A stretch of DNA of 64,000 bases from Campylorhamphus procurvoides (taxonomy: Eukaryota; Chordata; Aves; Passeriformes; Dendrocolaptidae), in assembly GCA_013396655.1 (NCBI GenBank), contig WBMV01000030.1, forward strand, positions 236,984-300,983, given 5' to 3'. The notes under the pieces were generated by a model. The model saw only the letters and a program-made list of their open reading frames with translations, did not search any database and was not told the origin of the DNA. The position numbers and the translations under genes were made by a program. This document shows, in pieces, positions 25,100 through 37,578 of this stretch (position 1 is its first letter; every line of letters begins with the position of its first letter).

Positions 25100-27690
25100 T
25101 TGGAAAGACAAAGCCAAACCTGACTTTAGAAAGTACTTATTCAAAAATCAAGTGTATTTTGTAAGCATTACTGTCATGGTCTGGTCTAGAAAAGGAATTC
25201 TATCATTAAAAAAATGCCAAAAGTTTGCTTCAAATTCCAGCTAAATTTGGTCTCAGGCATGAGACTTGAGAAGCATATTTTTCCCATTCATTTGAAGTTA
25301 ATTTCCAGGAAAAAATGGTGTACCATTCTTCCAGTGGATACCTTCCTAAGTAACTTTAGTGTTATCACTTGCAATCTGTAGAAATTTATATAAGCTTATG
25401 GTGCTGATTCTTCCCAAATATAGGAGAATGCGTTTGAAATTAAAATCAGCAGATTTGCCATTTTAGAAGAAGAGCTTTCTAAATAGGAATAAAGACTGAC
25501 TTCAGTTCTTCACAATTCACAGCAAGAACAGTCTTCCCTTAGATTCTGTAAGGGTTTCCTCAGAAAAAAATACACTTGCCTGGACGTACACTTTTCAGAT
25601 AAAATCCCTGATTTGCAGTCAAGGGAGATGTCACTTTGGGTATCCTGCAAAGACAACAGGCAGCCTTACAGAGCAAAGAAGCTCATTTGAACAGTCAGAG
25701 GTCTGTGATACTTAAAGATTCATTCTCTATAGCAACAGAAATTCAGAGCTGAAATGTTCTGCAGGATTTGCCAAACAGAGAAAACAGTACAATAGATCAT
25801 AGAAGCAAGTGATATTATATTACTTAAAGAGATAGTAATCCTTGTTCTTAGTAAACATCTTCACAAGTCCTCTAATGCTAAGTAGAATATTCTTGTGAAA
25901 TTCTGGATCATTACCATAATTATTTTGAATAAAGAAAAAAAGAAAACGTAATTAAAATTCCAAGAGAAAAGATTAATAAAGAGTAAAAAAATCAGTCAGC
26001 TCAAAAAAATACTCTTCAAGATTATTTTTCCTTCTAAGCTTCATGGATACTAATAATAAATGTATCATTAACTTATCTTAGGCAACATATTAGAATCCAG
26101 TTACAGATACTGCTTGCCTATTTTTGCCATGTAAATTATTAGAACTCAGTCCTAAAAAGTGTGGAGATTAATGTGGACTGAGTGCACTTACGGGTATTTC
26201 AAGGGATAAAATGAATGCAGATTTTCTCCTCTTTGATTCTGATGGACTCATCGGAATTTTCAGAGGTATCTTCAAGATCTGGCTTGAGAGGGCTTTGCTG
26301 AAACGCTGCCAAAGCCATTTTGCACCCAAGTGACAATTAGAGCTTTGGGATAAACAGCAGAGAAACTAGCAAAGCATTCAAATGTCTGACTAAAAAAATC
26401 ATTCATTTCTTGGCTGCTTATCTTTCAATCTTTTATTTTTTTCAAAAACATTACCTCAGTTCTTCTGTCACAATTTATTTTTATGTTGTATTAATCATTA
26501 ACATATGTAGGAAAGCCAATCTTGAGAGAACACCCTCAAGCCTGCAGTTTGCATTATAAGGAAGTATTAATGAACACAAGCCTGGTTTTCCATTTTTTCC
26601 TAATATTTTCATTAAAGAAAAATATTACAAGTTATTCACTGCCACAGAAAGTAATTGTCTGAAACAAAACTCCAGAATAAAACATTATTTATAATAACAC
26701 TAAACATTTTCAAAGAAGATTGTTTTCACATTGGGTTTCCAGCAGTCTTCATCTAGCTTACAGTTATATTTATAGTAAAAATGGATAGCATGCAAAAATG
26801 TCCAAAGGAACCCTACTGATCTCCTGTGGTAACCAAAGACTAAGAAAACCATGTGGATTAACTTGCGAGAAATTTTATCCATCAGCATTGGCATCTAAAC
26901 AAGGGCACACAAAAAGCTGCTTGAGACATAAAAACTAAGTAGGAAGAAGAAGTGCAAAGTGCCTCTTTCAAAGCTCTAACAATTAGAGTACCTCTGCTAA
27001 TTGCCTTCCCTCCATGAGCTCACACTCATTATACAAACAAATGGAGAGTAGTGGTATAAATGGACTCAAACAGAGGACACGTGCTAGGAAGGACACCTAC
27101 ATCATTCTTGTAGGTAAAATTAAAAGAACAGACTGATCAATGGGCTAAGGGATGATCTAAACCAGACCTATCACCTGTTAAATGACCAAGGCGTAATAGA
27201 ATGGATATGGAAGAAGACCAATAAGACCATGAGGAAATGCTTCATGAAAATGTGGCTTTGCAACACCTGTAGTTAAGTTTCACAAAAATCAAAGCATTTT
27301 AAGGCATGCTAATATTTTTAACCAGAGATCATGTTTAGAGGATGTAATCCTACAGAAGTTACATGTTTGAAAATGGCATTTGACTAGCTGGAACCATAGA
27401 CTTCTGTCACAGAAAACGTGTGTTATGGTGCTCTGCTGGAGAAAGCCTCTGCATCCACATGTGCCCCAGTGAAAGTCATGGTATCTGGGAATAAACTCTT
27501 CTTTTCCTAAGAGCAGAGGTCAGTAAGCAATTCTGAAGAAAACACTAACTCTGTTTTGGTTGGGCACTTCTTGGCAGGGCCCTGCAAGCAGCCACTTCTG
27601 TGTGTCCTCTATCGTGCATGTTTATTGCTCAAGTCAGAGACTGACACCTTTACTCTGCTTACACCAATAACAGAAATCCTCTAGAAGATA
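25100..27690. other. Unique AT-rich stretch
   Basis: No transposon recognised. It contains the speculative exon-like segment at 26.2 kb described separately. Confidence 0.5.
26192..26342 (-). other. Exon-like open segment with strong GTAAGT donor (speculative)
   Basis: On the minus strand an acceptor (ttatcccaaag, AG at the complement of 26,343-26,344) and a consensus donor GTAAGT (from 26,191 down) bound 151 bp. One frame is open throughout (starts with 1 nt, ends phase 0). Another frame holds a 39-codon ATG ORF (26,318 down to 26,199) with the acidic, serine-rich segment SPLKPDLEDTSENSDES and an IKEE sumoylation-like motif. A plus-strand frame is open too. Openness in several frames means the coding case is weak. 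It could be a lncRNA exon or a conserved element. Its start phase does not fit the 38-35-16 kb chain. Confidence 0.15.
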
Positions 27691-28620
27691 TGACCATCCT
27701 GTTTGTGGTGGAATAAGCTCATTAGTAAGATGCTTTTTTGCTACTACTGCAGCTTTTAATAAGCATGAATACCAGCTGATGAATGCAAACTTCTTTTACT
27801 TCAGAGTAAGGTAGAATGTGGAGTATGGAAGCAAGTATTTAGCATGTGCATATTCTTGCAAGCAAAGTCCAATACCATCTGAGTGCCTCAGTGGGGCTTA
27901 CAGAACAGTTGTAAAGCAGTAAACAATGCCACTTCCACTGGTATTAAAACCAACTATTCATTCCCAGTAACTGCATATTTAAGAGCATATTTATTAGCAC
28001 TTGGGGAGTAAAGAATTCAAACCAATTTGCTTCCTTCCCTTTCTGCTTGGCCTTGTCATGTGTAGCTCTCTGTTGGGCTGCTGCCCAAGGAGTCCTTAGT
28101 TAATTGAATATAATTATTCTGCATCCTACTTTCAAATGCTAATGCAATTTCACCTCTCCTTGTAATACAATACAGATGAAAGCCCAACAGGTGCCTGGTA
28201 CATGTAATTCTTTCCTCTTCAATACATTTGCCTCCATAATAATGCAGCAGTTTGCTGGGTGTTGTTGATCTTTAAGTATAATGTACAATGATGACTGAAT
28301 TAGTAATGAAAGGTAGTTAAAAGTATTATCTTAAAACGCAGATAGTTCTTCACTGAAAGACAAATTTTATAAGCATTGAGCACTACTCTTTCTGTCACTA
28401 CTCATTAATAAATTAACAAGGCAGTCAATTAACATGTTCATCTTCACCTGAGATTGACAAGCTGTAGAAAGCACAGAGGACACGGAGGATGCTTTTTCAC
28501 TGAAAGAGAGTCCTCAAATATCAGTAAATGTTGAGGGAGCTCTTAATCAGTTAGGAACATCTAGATGGCCAGTTAGTGTTGCATTGCCTCCAAAGAGGTC
28601 TCAATGTCACTTTAAAAGAG
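27690..28620. promoter_or_regulatory. Putative conserved non-coding element / enhancer (by composition only)
   Basis: This block lacks repeats and low complexity. It is dense in words typical of deeply conserved developmental enhancers: homeodomain cores (taattg, attaat, taattat), an octamer-like ATGCTAAT at 28,136-28,143, an E-box CAGGTG at 28,188-28,193, and CACCTG near 28,447. There is no coding frame. The call rests on pattern impression; conservation cannot be measured from one sequence. Confidence 0.25.
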
Positions 28621-28629
28621 GCAGGACTT

Positions 28630-28719
28630 GGGGGTTTGTTTTGTTGCTGGTGTTTTGGAGCTTTTTGCTGTTTGTTTGGTTTTTTTGTTTAGCTGTTTTT
28701 ACTGGGTTTTTTTTTTAAC
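28630..28719. repeat. G/T-rich (TTTG)n-like low-complexity tract
   Basis: Irregular tttg, tttgg and gttttt words. It is the reverse-complement type of the A/C-rich tracts at 9.9 and 43.5 kb. It may be the decayed tail of an older insertion. Confidence 0.75.
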
Positions 28720-28724
28720 CAGAT

Positions 28725-31700
28725 TGTAAGACATGTTTCAATTTAAAAACTTAAAATAATCAGTTAAGGTGCTTGGCAAGATTATGCTATAAATACTCTA
28801 CACATAAATTAATAGATTTTGTCAGAAAATATTCCTTTATTTTTTGTGGGAAAAAAAAATTGAAATTTCCAGAGAAAAACTATTCTGATTTGAGATTATC
28901 AATTAATTTTTTTTTCTTGTGAAGCACTTTTTCAGTAATGCTTCTAGGGGTCCTGAAAGGCTTATTTTAAAGAACAGTCCTTTAAAAATACATTCAGAAA
29001 TGGAAAAGTAATTTTTCAAGACTGTTTACCTTAGAGGTGTTCTTCAGAATGCCTGAAATAAATTTCTGATAAAGCACATGATTTTGAAAAAAAAAAACCC
29101 AAAGGAGTGTGATAGTGTTTTAGTGCAAAAAATGGTTCAATTAAAATGTTCCAAGCAGTTTTTCCATTTAAAAAATAATCCTTCTGATAGACTGTGGTAT
29201 GATTCATATCCAGGAACATATTTACTTTAAAATGCAGATGCAGGCAATTCCTTACACTTACAGAAATTAAAAAGCTCTTGTCAAATCTACCTAATTCAAG
29301 ATTTTTGGGGAATACCTGGGAAATACTTCTGCCAACTTAGAAATAGCAAAATGCATTAAAGCCACTTCTATTCCCATTTCTTAGTAATTTTAAACACCTA
29401 GGCTTCTTTTAGATGTTGCTGTGAACATTACTAATATGTTCCAGTACAGGGTCAGTACGTTTCAGATAATATGTTTAATTTTAAGCATGGAACACATTTT
29501 AAAGATAAAAATGTGTTTAAGGGTTCTCCTGCATAGAGGTCTAAAAATAGTAAAGATTATATGGACAATTTTCTCTGGCAATTCTAACTGTGGTGCTGCA
29601 GTTCCAAACTCCAGCTCACAAACAAGTATATTAACTTACATCACTAACTAAAAAGTGATTTTAAATTAAGACACACCAGAACATCAATGTCAGTGACTGT
29701 GGCAAGGGACATATCTCCCAGTCTGCCTCCTCTCTGAGGATTGAGTAACCTCCGCCAAAAAAACTGTAATGGAACAGTCAGCCAAAGGGAAACGTCCTAA
29801 CTTGTTGAAGCTGTTTCCTCAGTTGTCACAAGAATTTAGGTGAGGTAGCCACAAGAAATGATCTACACAGTGTCCTATATTTTCTAAAATTTGTGTACTC
29901 ATCAGGACAGACATAGTGGGTGGATAGTTGTTTCTGCTCTAACACTTCTCTCTTGCAATGTGCAAAGTCACTGTCCCTCTGGACACTCACTCCCACTGTT
30001 TGACTGAACAGGTCCTGGCTGGCCACCCAGCCCCTGCATGAACCACTTCACCTCCCTTGGCCTTTGATACAGTGTCGGATACCCATGGACGTTTTTCTCC
30101 CAGACATGGCTTATTGTCTTAACTATTTTACTACTTTGTATAATGGAATGTTGGCATATGCTGCCAGTGGCGTTGCAAATTATGTGGTCCCAGAACAATC
30201 TGGTAGATGTCCTCTTGTCAGCTAGAGGTTTTTAATTATCCAATCTTCCACTCTGAATGTATTATATGAATGTGAAGTTTTTGGCATTGTTTTGGTTTTC
30301 CTGTGTATTTTGGATTGTTTTAGTTGGATAAAAGAGTGGCAGAAGAAGTCAAGGTCTCAATCCTCTGAGCATTGCCATGGACTTTACCCCATGGCAGCTG
30401 GTTCAGTAGACATTTCACAGAAATCTGAGGAAGAAGAGATGAAATTGTTCTTACAGGGTAATTCCAGATACAGTGGTTTAGTGAAATAACAGTAGTACTT
30501 CTGGATTAATGTTCAGACCTTCCACTTTCCACTTAAATAAAAAGAGGTAGTTAGTCCCATTTTTGTTTAATCTCCAGTTAAAGGTGTAAACTCAACTTTC
30601 CCCACCAATTTTACCTTATGTGTCTTTATAAGTAACTTTGATAAAGACTGAAAAATATGCTCCTGATGCACCCTTGTATAGTTTCTGTGACAAAATAGGG
30701 AAGAAAGCTGTGGCTTCTATATAAATAATCAACAGGTGCTCAATACAACCATTCATAACTTCAGTGAGAGAAGAATACTTCATAACCTCCTAACTTCTAG
30801 TTATTTTAATTGACCAGTTTCCTTCCAGAATATCACTGCAGGTCTGTAGTATTATCAAAATCTACTACTTTTTTACTCTGTAGACTTGTAGCCTGCCTTC
30901 TAGCCTTACTTCTACAGTGGACATCAACAAAAAATGTAAGATGCTTAGAATAATTTCTATCTCTTATAGGCAATATAGCCAAAAGTGTTTCTCCTGTTTC
31001 ACTTCATCATTGAACCTAAATTTCTTCCTATTGGAATTGAGACAGTATTTAGTGTCTCTCCCAAACCCCACAGTCTGATAAGGCGATATGCTGTATGGTC
31101 TCAAAGTAATAATGACTAGGCAGAACTGTAGAAGACTGGAAACCCAAATCCCTTTGTCTTTATTTGAAACACAGAAGTTTCCCCTGCATCTTTGTCTTTG
31201 CAAAGCAGATACAGAAATGTGCAATGGCAGAAATTCAATCCACACCAAAATGAATACAATTTTCTTAATGAGTTTCTGCCTCATAAATAGCAAAAGGAAA
31301 TAAGGCTTAAACACTATTGACTTACTTAGCCCTGCTGTCTTTCTTCTGCAGCTGCCTTTTCTAAATGGTTTATTGGACAAGTAAGGGTTTCTTGACACCA
31401 TTCATCATTGGTTCCTCATGCCCTGCATAAGTTCTCTTTGCTAACAATTTAGTTATTTGTGTCTGAGGAATGCTATCTCACTGAGATCTGTCATTTTATA
31501 GGTTTTTTCCAGTCTTATTAATGGTCTTATTAATTTTCCATTAATTTAAACCTGTTGCAAACTAGCGAAAGCAAAAAGAAACACTCATAGTTGCTCATGT
31601 TTCCCTGTGTCCCACTTTCTTTTTATATGGATACCCTTTTATTTCTATGCTTTTTTTGTTTTGTTTTGGAGGTTTTTCCTGACTTTATTAAGGTCAAAAA

Positions 31701-32285
31701 AGCTATTTTCGCCTGTAACTTCTGACTGAGTCCAAATTATGGGAAATTCCAACAAGAAAATGTAAGGCCCATAATAGCAGTACAGTAACAGCTTATTACT
31801 GGCTCTTGCCTACCAGAAACTGCTATTACAAAAAGGCTGCTGTTGCACTGCACTTATACAAAGCAGAGTACAAAGAGACACTTTAGATCTAAAATATTCA
31901 CTTTTTACCTACAATCAACAACTAAAACTATTATGCTTGTGAGTTACCAAGCATACATAATTGGTATTAACTTCAGTGATGTAAATGAGTTCCTCAAGAT
32001 TACTCTGCAAATTGAAAGCACAGATGTGATATTGTAATTACTGACCCTTTCCCTGTAGAATTGGCTGGTTTGCCACTGAGAACTTGCATTCATTGCACTG
32101 TTGATGCTCTGTCAGGTGATCCAGACTATGTCTGTCATGTACAGATACAAATCAGTTTTGTGACAAAATTGAACTATTGCTTGAACACTCAGTTTGTACT
32201 AAGAGAAATCAAATTTTTATGCAGATGGTGAGGACCTTACAGTTCCTGTGTCTTCAGCACTCCTTTAACAAAGTTTACTACAGAA
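28725..32285. other. Unique AT-rich stretch
   Basis: Nothing recognised. 29,650-30,230 is less AT-rich than its surroundings and has moderately protein-like minus-strand ORFs (29,968-30,198; 29,826-30,026) in two frames. It could be an old processed pseudogene or unidentified repeat, but I cannot match it to anything. The 145-codon minus-strand ORF at 30,964-31,401 is probably chance. Confidence 0.45.
31512..31535. repeat. 12-bp tandem duplication (11/12 identical)
   Basis: gtcttattaatg is followed directly by gtcttattaatt. Confidence 0.9.
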
Positions 32286-32289
32286 ATTA

Positions 32290-32830
32290 AGTTAAAATGG
32301 CAGCCTGTGAACTAAAGATCCTGGTGCCTTGTCTCACATTTCTTTTTGACTCATTAATGTACTCAGATAACTATTATCCAAACAACTGTGCATGCAGATG
32401 TTGAGAGTAGCTCCTTAATAGTACAAACATCTTCACTTAAATGGTGCTTTAATATGGAGCTTGATGGTCATTTGGTGAAATGGGCTTTAAACTAGAGTGC
32501 TCCTGATATCTGAACTGGTAATGAAAGAGGGATAAAGTGGATTAAGTTTCAACATTGCAAAAGGCATTGCGTAAACAGCCTTTCATCTGCTTGTGCAATT
32601 ACCCTGTTAAGAAATCACCTTCTACTGCTCTAATGCTGTTCTGCATTGTGAAACCATTCTTCTATCCCTGGAAAGAGGCTGCCTTGAAATTCAGAGGTGT
32701 TTATTTATACAATGCATAAATTGCATTCACTTTTGCAATGAAGATAAGCCCAAGTTCATCATCACTGTAGAGTTTGCTGTTTTTATTACCTTTATCACGT
32801 GCAGGTTGAAATGTGCAAAGCTTCACATAT
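32290..32830. promoter_or_regulatory. Putative conserved non-coding element (by composition only)
   Basis: A repeat-free block with clustered octamer/homeodomain-like words (tgcaatta, gtgcaattacc, aattgcatt, tttattta) and balanced composition, but no ORF. As with the 27.7 kb block, this is an impression that needs cross-species alignment. Confidence 0.22.
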
Positions 32831-32834
32831 TGTA

Positions 32835-35560
32835 TGTTTTCCTTTGAATGTGATTGCAGCCATGTTTAGAGAAATGCAGGACTGCAGGGAATCTTCTAAA
32901 TCCCTTATCTGCTCCAAGACAGGAATAAGCATGCATCAACAACTGAATACAATCTCTCTTTTGCTATTCTGGGAAAAATTTCAGTGGGGGAGATATACTT
33001 TGATATACTGCTAGTAAGATTCATTTAATATCTAGCCTCAATTTCCTTTTATTTTTAAATCTGTTTTGTTCTATCCTGTTGTATTGCTTTAGTCTTCTCT
33101 ACACTAACCAAGACAAGTTTTATTTTTTTAAGCTTCCTCAGTTTTACTGTCCTCTAGATGCAGACTGATCCACTTGCTCTTGAAATGTGGACTGTACTCA
33201 AGATGCTACTTCACCAGCAAAGGTTAGAGCAGCTCATACTTGAAACTGCAGAGCAAACTCTGATACTTAGTTTGCTAAAATTTGCTAAAACTCTCAACTG
33301 TGCTTCTCTGAGAGTAATTGTTTCCCAAGGATCTAAAACCTGGCAAAATATAGATGCAGCAAAAAAATATATTTCTGATATGAAGAGCAAGTCCTTTACA
33401 AACAGAAAGATGCAATGTCCAGTACACAGGAAGATTCAAGTCCTAGGTCTTAACATTTCAAACTACCTCTCTTCAAAGGACCTATTTTGACTGTCATTCT
33501 CTCATGTCAAAATTCCTGGGTAGTGAGCTTGAAGCAGAGACCTGACCAGAAAATATCAGGCCAAAACATTTAAATCTTCTAGACTTAAAAGGACTCAAAC
33601 AAATAGTGGAAAAACATTAGATAACTTTGCCATAAACCATTCAAAATCAGGTTTGTTTACTTTTTAAAAACCCATTTAAAACGTTTTTATCCTGACAGGT
33701 ATGTGAAAAAGAAAGGAACCTGTCAAGCAAATCAACAAGGAGGCATAGGAAAAAAAGAATACAAAATACAATTTGACTTTAATTAAAGCTTTTCCTATGA
33801 ATTTCTATAAGACAGCAGAAGCCTGAGCTGGCAATTTAGTTTGGGTAATTAAATCTATTTCCTTCCTTCACATTTTGTTATGGCAAAGAATATTTATGCC
33901 AATCTTTTTCAGCAAATGTAATGCATTTGGAAATAGTTAGATGAATGTCTGTTAGCAATGATGAACTCTAAGTCCAAATCTATGGTCTGAAAATGATGAA
34001 ATGAAAGAATGAAAATGAAGAATGAAAAGCTGAAGTAAAAAGGAAAACAGATTATCTTCATTCTGGAATTCTAGTAACACTGGGGAGCACAACCAAGCTG
34101 AGGTAGTCAATTGTGCATTTAAGAAAACTGTACCTGATCAAAATTATCAGAGCACAGGTAATTTCAGTAGAACACTTGGGACAAAACCAGAGAGACACTG
34201 GTCTTAGGACTTCTAGGAATTGCTGATGACAGGTCTGGTCATCAGATGGCTTGTGCCATCTCCGTTTTAACATTTCAAGTCTGTAATAGTTACTTTGCAA
34301 CAAATAGCACTTATAGAGTGACAATATAAAGCACTTTTATCTTACTTACAGTGGGGTCTTTCTGCATTTAAATAGTAAAATATTATCCAGAAGTATTCCT
34401 ATCTTCCTACAAGTGCCACTCTTTTGTTTTTTTAAAAGTAAAGTAATAGATTTTTCATCTTTTAAGTATCTGCAATCCAAAATCAAAAATTATTCAAAGC
34501 TGATCTGGAATTTTGGAATTTCTTGAAACCATAGCTTATACTAAACATACAGTGACTTTGCAGAATGTGAGGGTGGGGGTGGAGGAGTTGACTAATGACA
34601 ACTTGAAAGCAACTTCTTTTTCAAATGATCATTGTTTGTGAAGTGATGAAAGTGTTCACCAGGTTCATAGGTAATTTATTGCAGAAGAATGATGGATCTT
34701 GTACCATTTTATCTGGTTTATCTACTCTTATGCTGACAGTTCCTACATGCCTTGGAGTCTGCATAACAAGACTGTTCTGTCAGTGGAAAAGCTGATTAAG
34801 GGACCATGCTACTGGAGCAAGGAAGAAATATGAGGTGAAAGAATAGGTTAAAAGGCTCCAGCTTCTGAAGAAGATTTTTAAAAAATTGCTGGAAAAGGTG
34901 TAGAATTTTTCCTCACTTTAGTGCTCTTCCAAAGAGGACAGTTAACTCTAGCACAGATTTGCCAATATTCAGCTATAGGAGGGTGAAAAAGGGCAGTAAA
35001 ATTCTAGCATCAGCTGGATGAGCCTCTACTGAATGCTAATTTTTTTAAATAATCTATTGCATATGTGTGTTGAGGGGGAAGGGTCCTCCCAAATCTGTCT
35101 AAGACTGCTTCAAGAAGCAAAGAGCTGGGTTGTCATCTCCCAGCTGTGAATCTCTTATAGCTCAGGACAAAACTGTGGAGTCACAATAACTGGTGAAATG
35201 ATCCTTTTGAGTAGAAAAACCTTTCTTCTGCAGTAAAACCTTTCTTTTACATTGCTACAGCAGGTACACTTATCATTCAATAACTCTTTCCAGAGACTCC
35301 ATTGCACAGTAGGAAATACAATTTAATTTCAGAATGAAGTAGAAGTTTTATAGGATCGAAAGGGAATGTTCACGAGGATGATTTGGTAGTGTTGTGGTTT
35401 TTTCAATTTTTTTATTCCCACCTTATATTGAGTTTAGGACTATTTTTTCAAATCATGAAAACATATGGATATTCTGGGTTCCTTTACTAATTTTTTTCTG
35501 TTATGCCCTGCACACACAAGGACATGAAGTTGTATACTGCCTAAAATAACAAGCAGAATC
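32835..35560. other. Unique AT-rich stretch
   Basis: No transposon recognised. The plus ORF at 33,158-33,490 (110 codons) has an acceptor-like tactgtcctctag at its start but no coding periodicity by eye. A simple repeat lies at 33,988-34,029. A minus-strand open segment near 34.14-34.29 kb has splice-like ends, but its phase fits no neighbour. Confidence 0.45.
33988..34029. repeat. (AATGAAA)n-like simple repeat
   Basis: Repeated tgaaa, atgaa and gaatga words; imperfect. Confidence 0.75.
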
Positions 35561-35570
35561 TGTACTTCAC

Positions 35571-35748
35571 CACACTTCATGGGGAAAACCACATCATTTT
35601 CCTCTGTTTCAGAGGAATTTAGGTCAGCAAAGTTAAGGAAACCATTGTATTTTGGCTCTCCAATTGTGTTGAGAGCAAATTCCTTGGACATGGCATCTAT
35701 CTTTGTAGTTGTGGTCAGTTTTGTTTGATTTGATTGTGTTGGTAACAA
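35571..35748 (-). CDS. Candidate exon A of an unrecognised minus-strand gene
   Basis: On the minus strand a very good acceptor (aacctctttctatctacag, AG at the complement of 35,749-35,750) opens 178 bp: 59 open codons plus one base. It ends at aagtgtg|gtgaag (GT at 35,570-35,569), so the phase is 0-1. The split codon G+AA joins in frame with candidate exon B at 16.25 kb, reading FPMKC-E-WDKRAKC across the junction. The translation begins threonine/lysine-rich (TKLTTTTKIDAM) and continues FALNTIGEPKYNGFLNFADL with an N-x-S/T site. About 64% of codons start with a purine. The A-rich start and the absence of a recognisable family keep confidence low. Confidence 0.27.
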
Positions 35749-36099
35749 CTGTAGATAGAAAGAGGTTTTCGTCCTGGAACCTCAAAAACTGTGTGAGGAA
35801 CTTAACAAGGATCTGTTGCTTTTCTACCATGAGCTTAACAGATATTTTTTATTGGGCATCTTAAATGTTTGGCCGTAATTTAGCAGCAAGGCATAAAAAT
35901 CAGAGTCTAAATGAAGGTGCTAAACATAACTCATATGAAAACACATTAGAAACAAATGCTCATGCCTTCATTTAATAAGAGGTTGGATAACTTTTCTTAG
36001 ATGGCAATTAAGTGGTATATTTGATATAAAAACTACTATATAAAAGCCCACATCGTACAATGCAGACTCTAGACTTCTTTGTTCATTATTTGGATTAAT

Positions 36100-36340
36100 T
36101 AAAATTGGGAAGATGCAACAATGACTTGTAGCAGATGTTAAAGAAAATTAAATACTTACAGTTGGTAATCCAGGTGTTTAATTAAATTCGTTCTTTGTGT
36201 AACAAAGCCTGTGATCCTTTCCCCTTTCTGACTCAATGTCTCTTCTTTACACTTGTACACAGCCAATAAAATGCCTTATTTAGCAGGGCAGAGCAATTAA
36301 AAAGATGTTCCTGGAAAATTGCATACCAGGAAATATATAT
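36100..36340. promoter_or_regulatory. Putative conserved non-coding element (by composition only)
   Basis: A repeat-free block with homeobox-type words (tttaattaaatt, agcaattaaaa, ccaataaaat) and SOX-like 'aacaaag' (near 36,201). No coding frame. Weak evidence. Confidence 0.2.
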
Positions 36341-37461
36341 TATTTTTGTCCTGATTCTTGTTTACAAGCATAATACTGCAAGAATCTATGTCACGGAAAA
36401 ATGCATGTATTAAAGCAGAAAAATGTTAAGTTTATGTCTCTTGACCTTTCTTGCTAGTGCTATTTCCTGCAAATTTTTTATATAGATAGTATTGGCTGAA
36501 GTTAGAGAACTGTAAATTTGTACCAGAGCTAAATAGGGGGGAAATGGGGTAGCTCATTGCAAAGGGGTTGAAATCCTTTAATCCAAGCAGTATCCCATCA
36601 AACAACTTGCTCTAAGATTTAACTAAGTCAGGAAACTGTTTTCACACTATAGCTTTGTGTTTCGGAAGGAACTCAAAAAATCCTGAAGGTTAACTTTTTT
36701 TTCAGCCTTTGACATCACCAAATTGTCTAGAAAATTGGCTTAAGAGGGATTTACTGAATCCATGACTAATGCTATGATGGAATTGTCTGGAATTATTCAC
36801 TATTTTAGCAACATAAGCCAGTCTGAAGAAGAATTGCATTCAGCCTTTTGAGAAGTTTGTCATATTCTGGCCCTTCCTTTCATTCATTAGCCCTTGTAAT
36901 TCTTCTGACAAGACCACAGGGAGAAGGATTTGGGCAACTTTATTTGCATATTTTTTAGATGTTCCCTTCCAGAACAGGATTTTGTTGTTAAGTTTTCTTA
37001 AAGAGAAAGAAAAAGTTACAAGTCCCTGCTGAATAAAGCAAAACAATTGTGAATATTACTTTTTCCAGATCAAGGCCTACAATTCTAGGCTTCTATTCTT
37101 AACATGTGTTTCTCAAGGCTGATCCTATTTTTAATTTCTTGCTTTTTTATGTCACATAAATGCATAAAGAGATTTTCTGTATTTCTAGATTGCTTTATAG
37201 TTAAAGAAAGAATTCCTTAGGGTGTCAGGCAAGTAGCATTTTTCCTATACTTGATAGATATACAAGACTAATATCGACTTACAAATACCAAATTCACTGT
37301 GCCTTGGCAAATGTTCACACCAACAAAACAGGCTGAAGTTTAGAAAAATAAATTTTTTTAGCCACTGAGAATATAGCGCTTAGTTTAAATTCAATGGCAC
37401 TGGTAGCTTAGGTTTTTTTAGAAAGCTTTCAATCTAGAATGCATGGCTAATTAGGAATTGG

Positions 37462-37578
37462 ATGAGACTTTGAGCAACCTGATCTAGTGAAAGATGCCTC
37501 CCTGCCCAGAGCAGGGAGATTGGAACTAAATTACCTTAGAGGTCCCTTCCAACTCAAACCATTCTCAGATTTTATGTG
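37462..37578 (+). mobile_element. CR1 3'-tail fragment, sense
   Basis: The order is the 3' end of CR1 in sense: 'tttgagcaacctgatctagt', 'gatgcctccctgccca', 'gattggaactaaattacctt' and 'aggtcccttccaactcaaac', then a decayed 'cattctcagatttta' tail. About 115 bp survive. Confidence 0.93.

Noticed and set aside
24740..25244. ORFs running through the N gap
   Set aside because: Frames across N are meaningless.
33158..33490. 110-codon plus-strand ORF preceded by an acceptor-like tactgtcctctag
   Set aside because: Codons show little coding periodicity, no family was recognised, and it ends in a stop without an obvious downstream gene. Kept only as a remark.
34140..34301. Minus-strand open segment with attacag acceptor and atcag|gtacag donor
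   Set aside because: Its phase (2-2) is incompatible with the adjacent candidate exon A. It shows that chance pseudo-exons occur in this window.
36840..37046. Minus-strand ORF after a strong pyrimidine tract (ctttttctttctctttaag)
   Set aside because: No usable donor before the stop codon and no recognised product.
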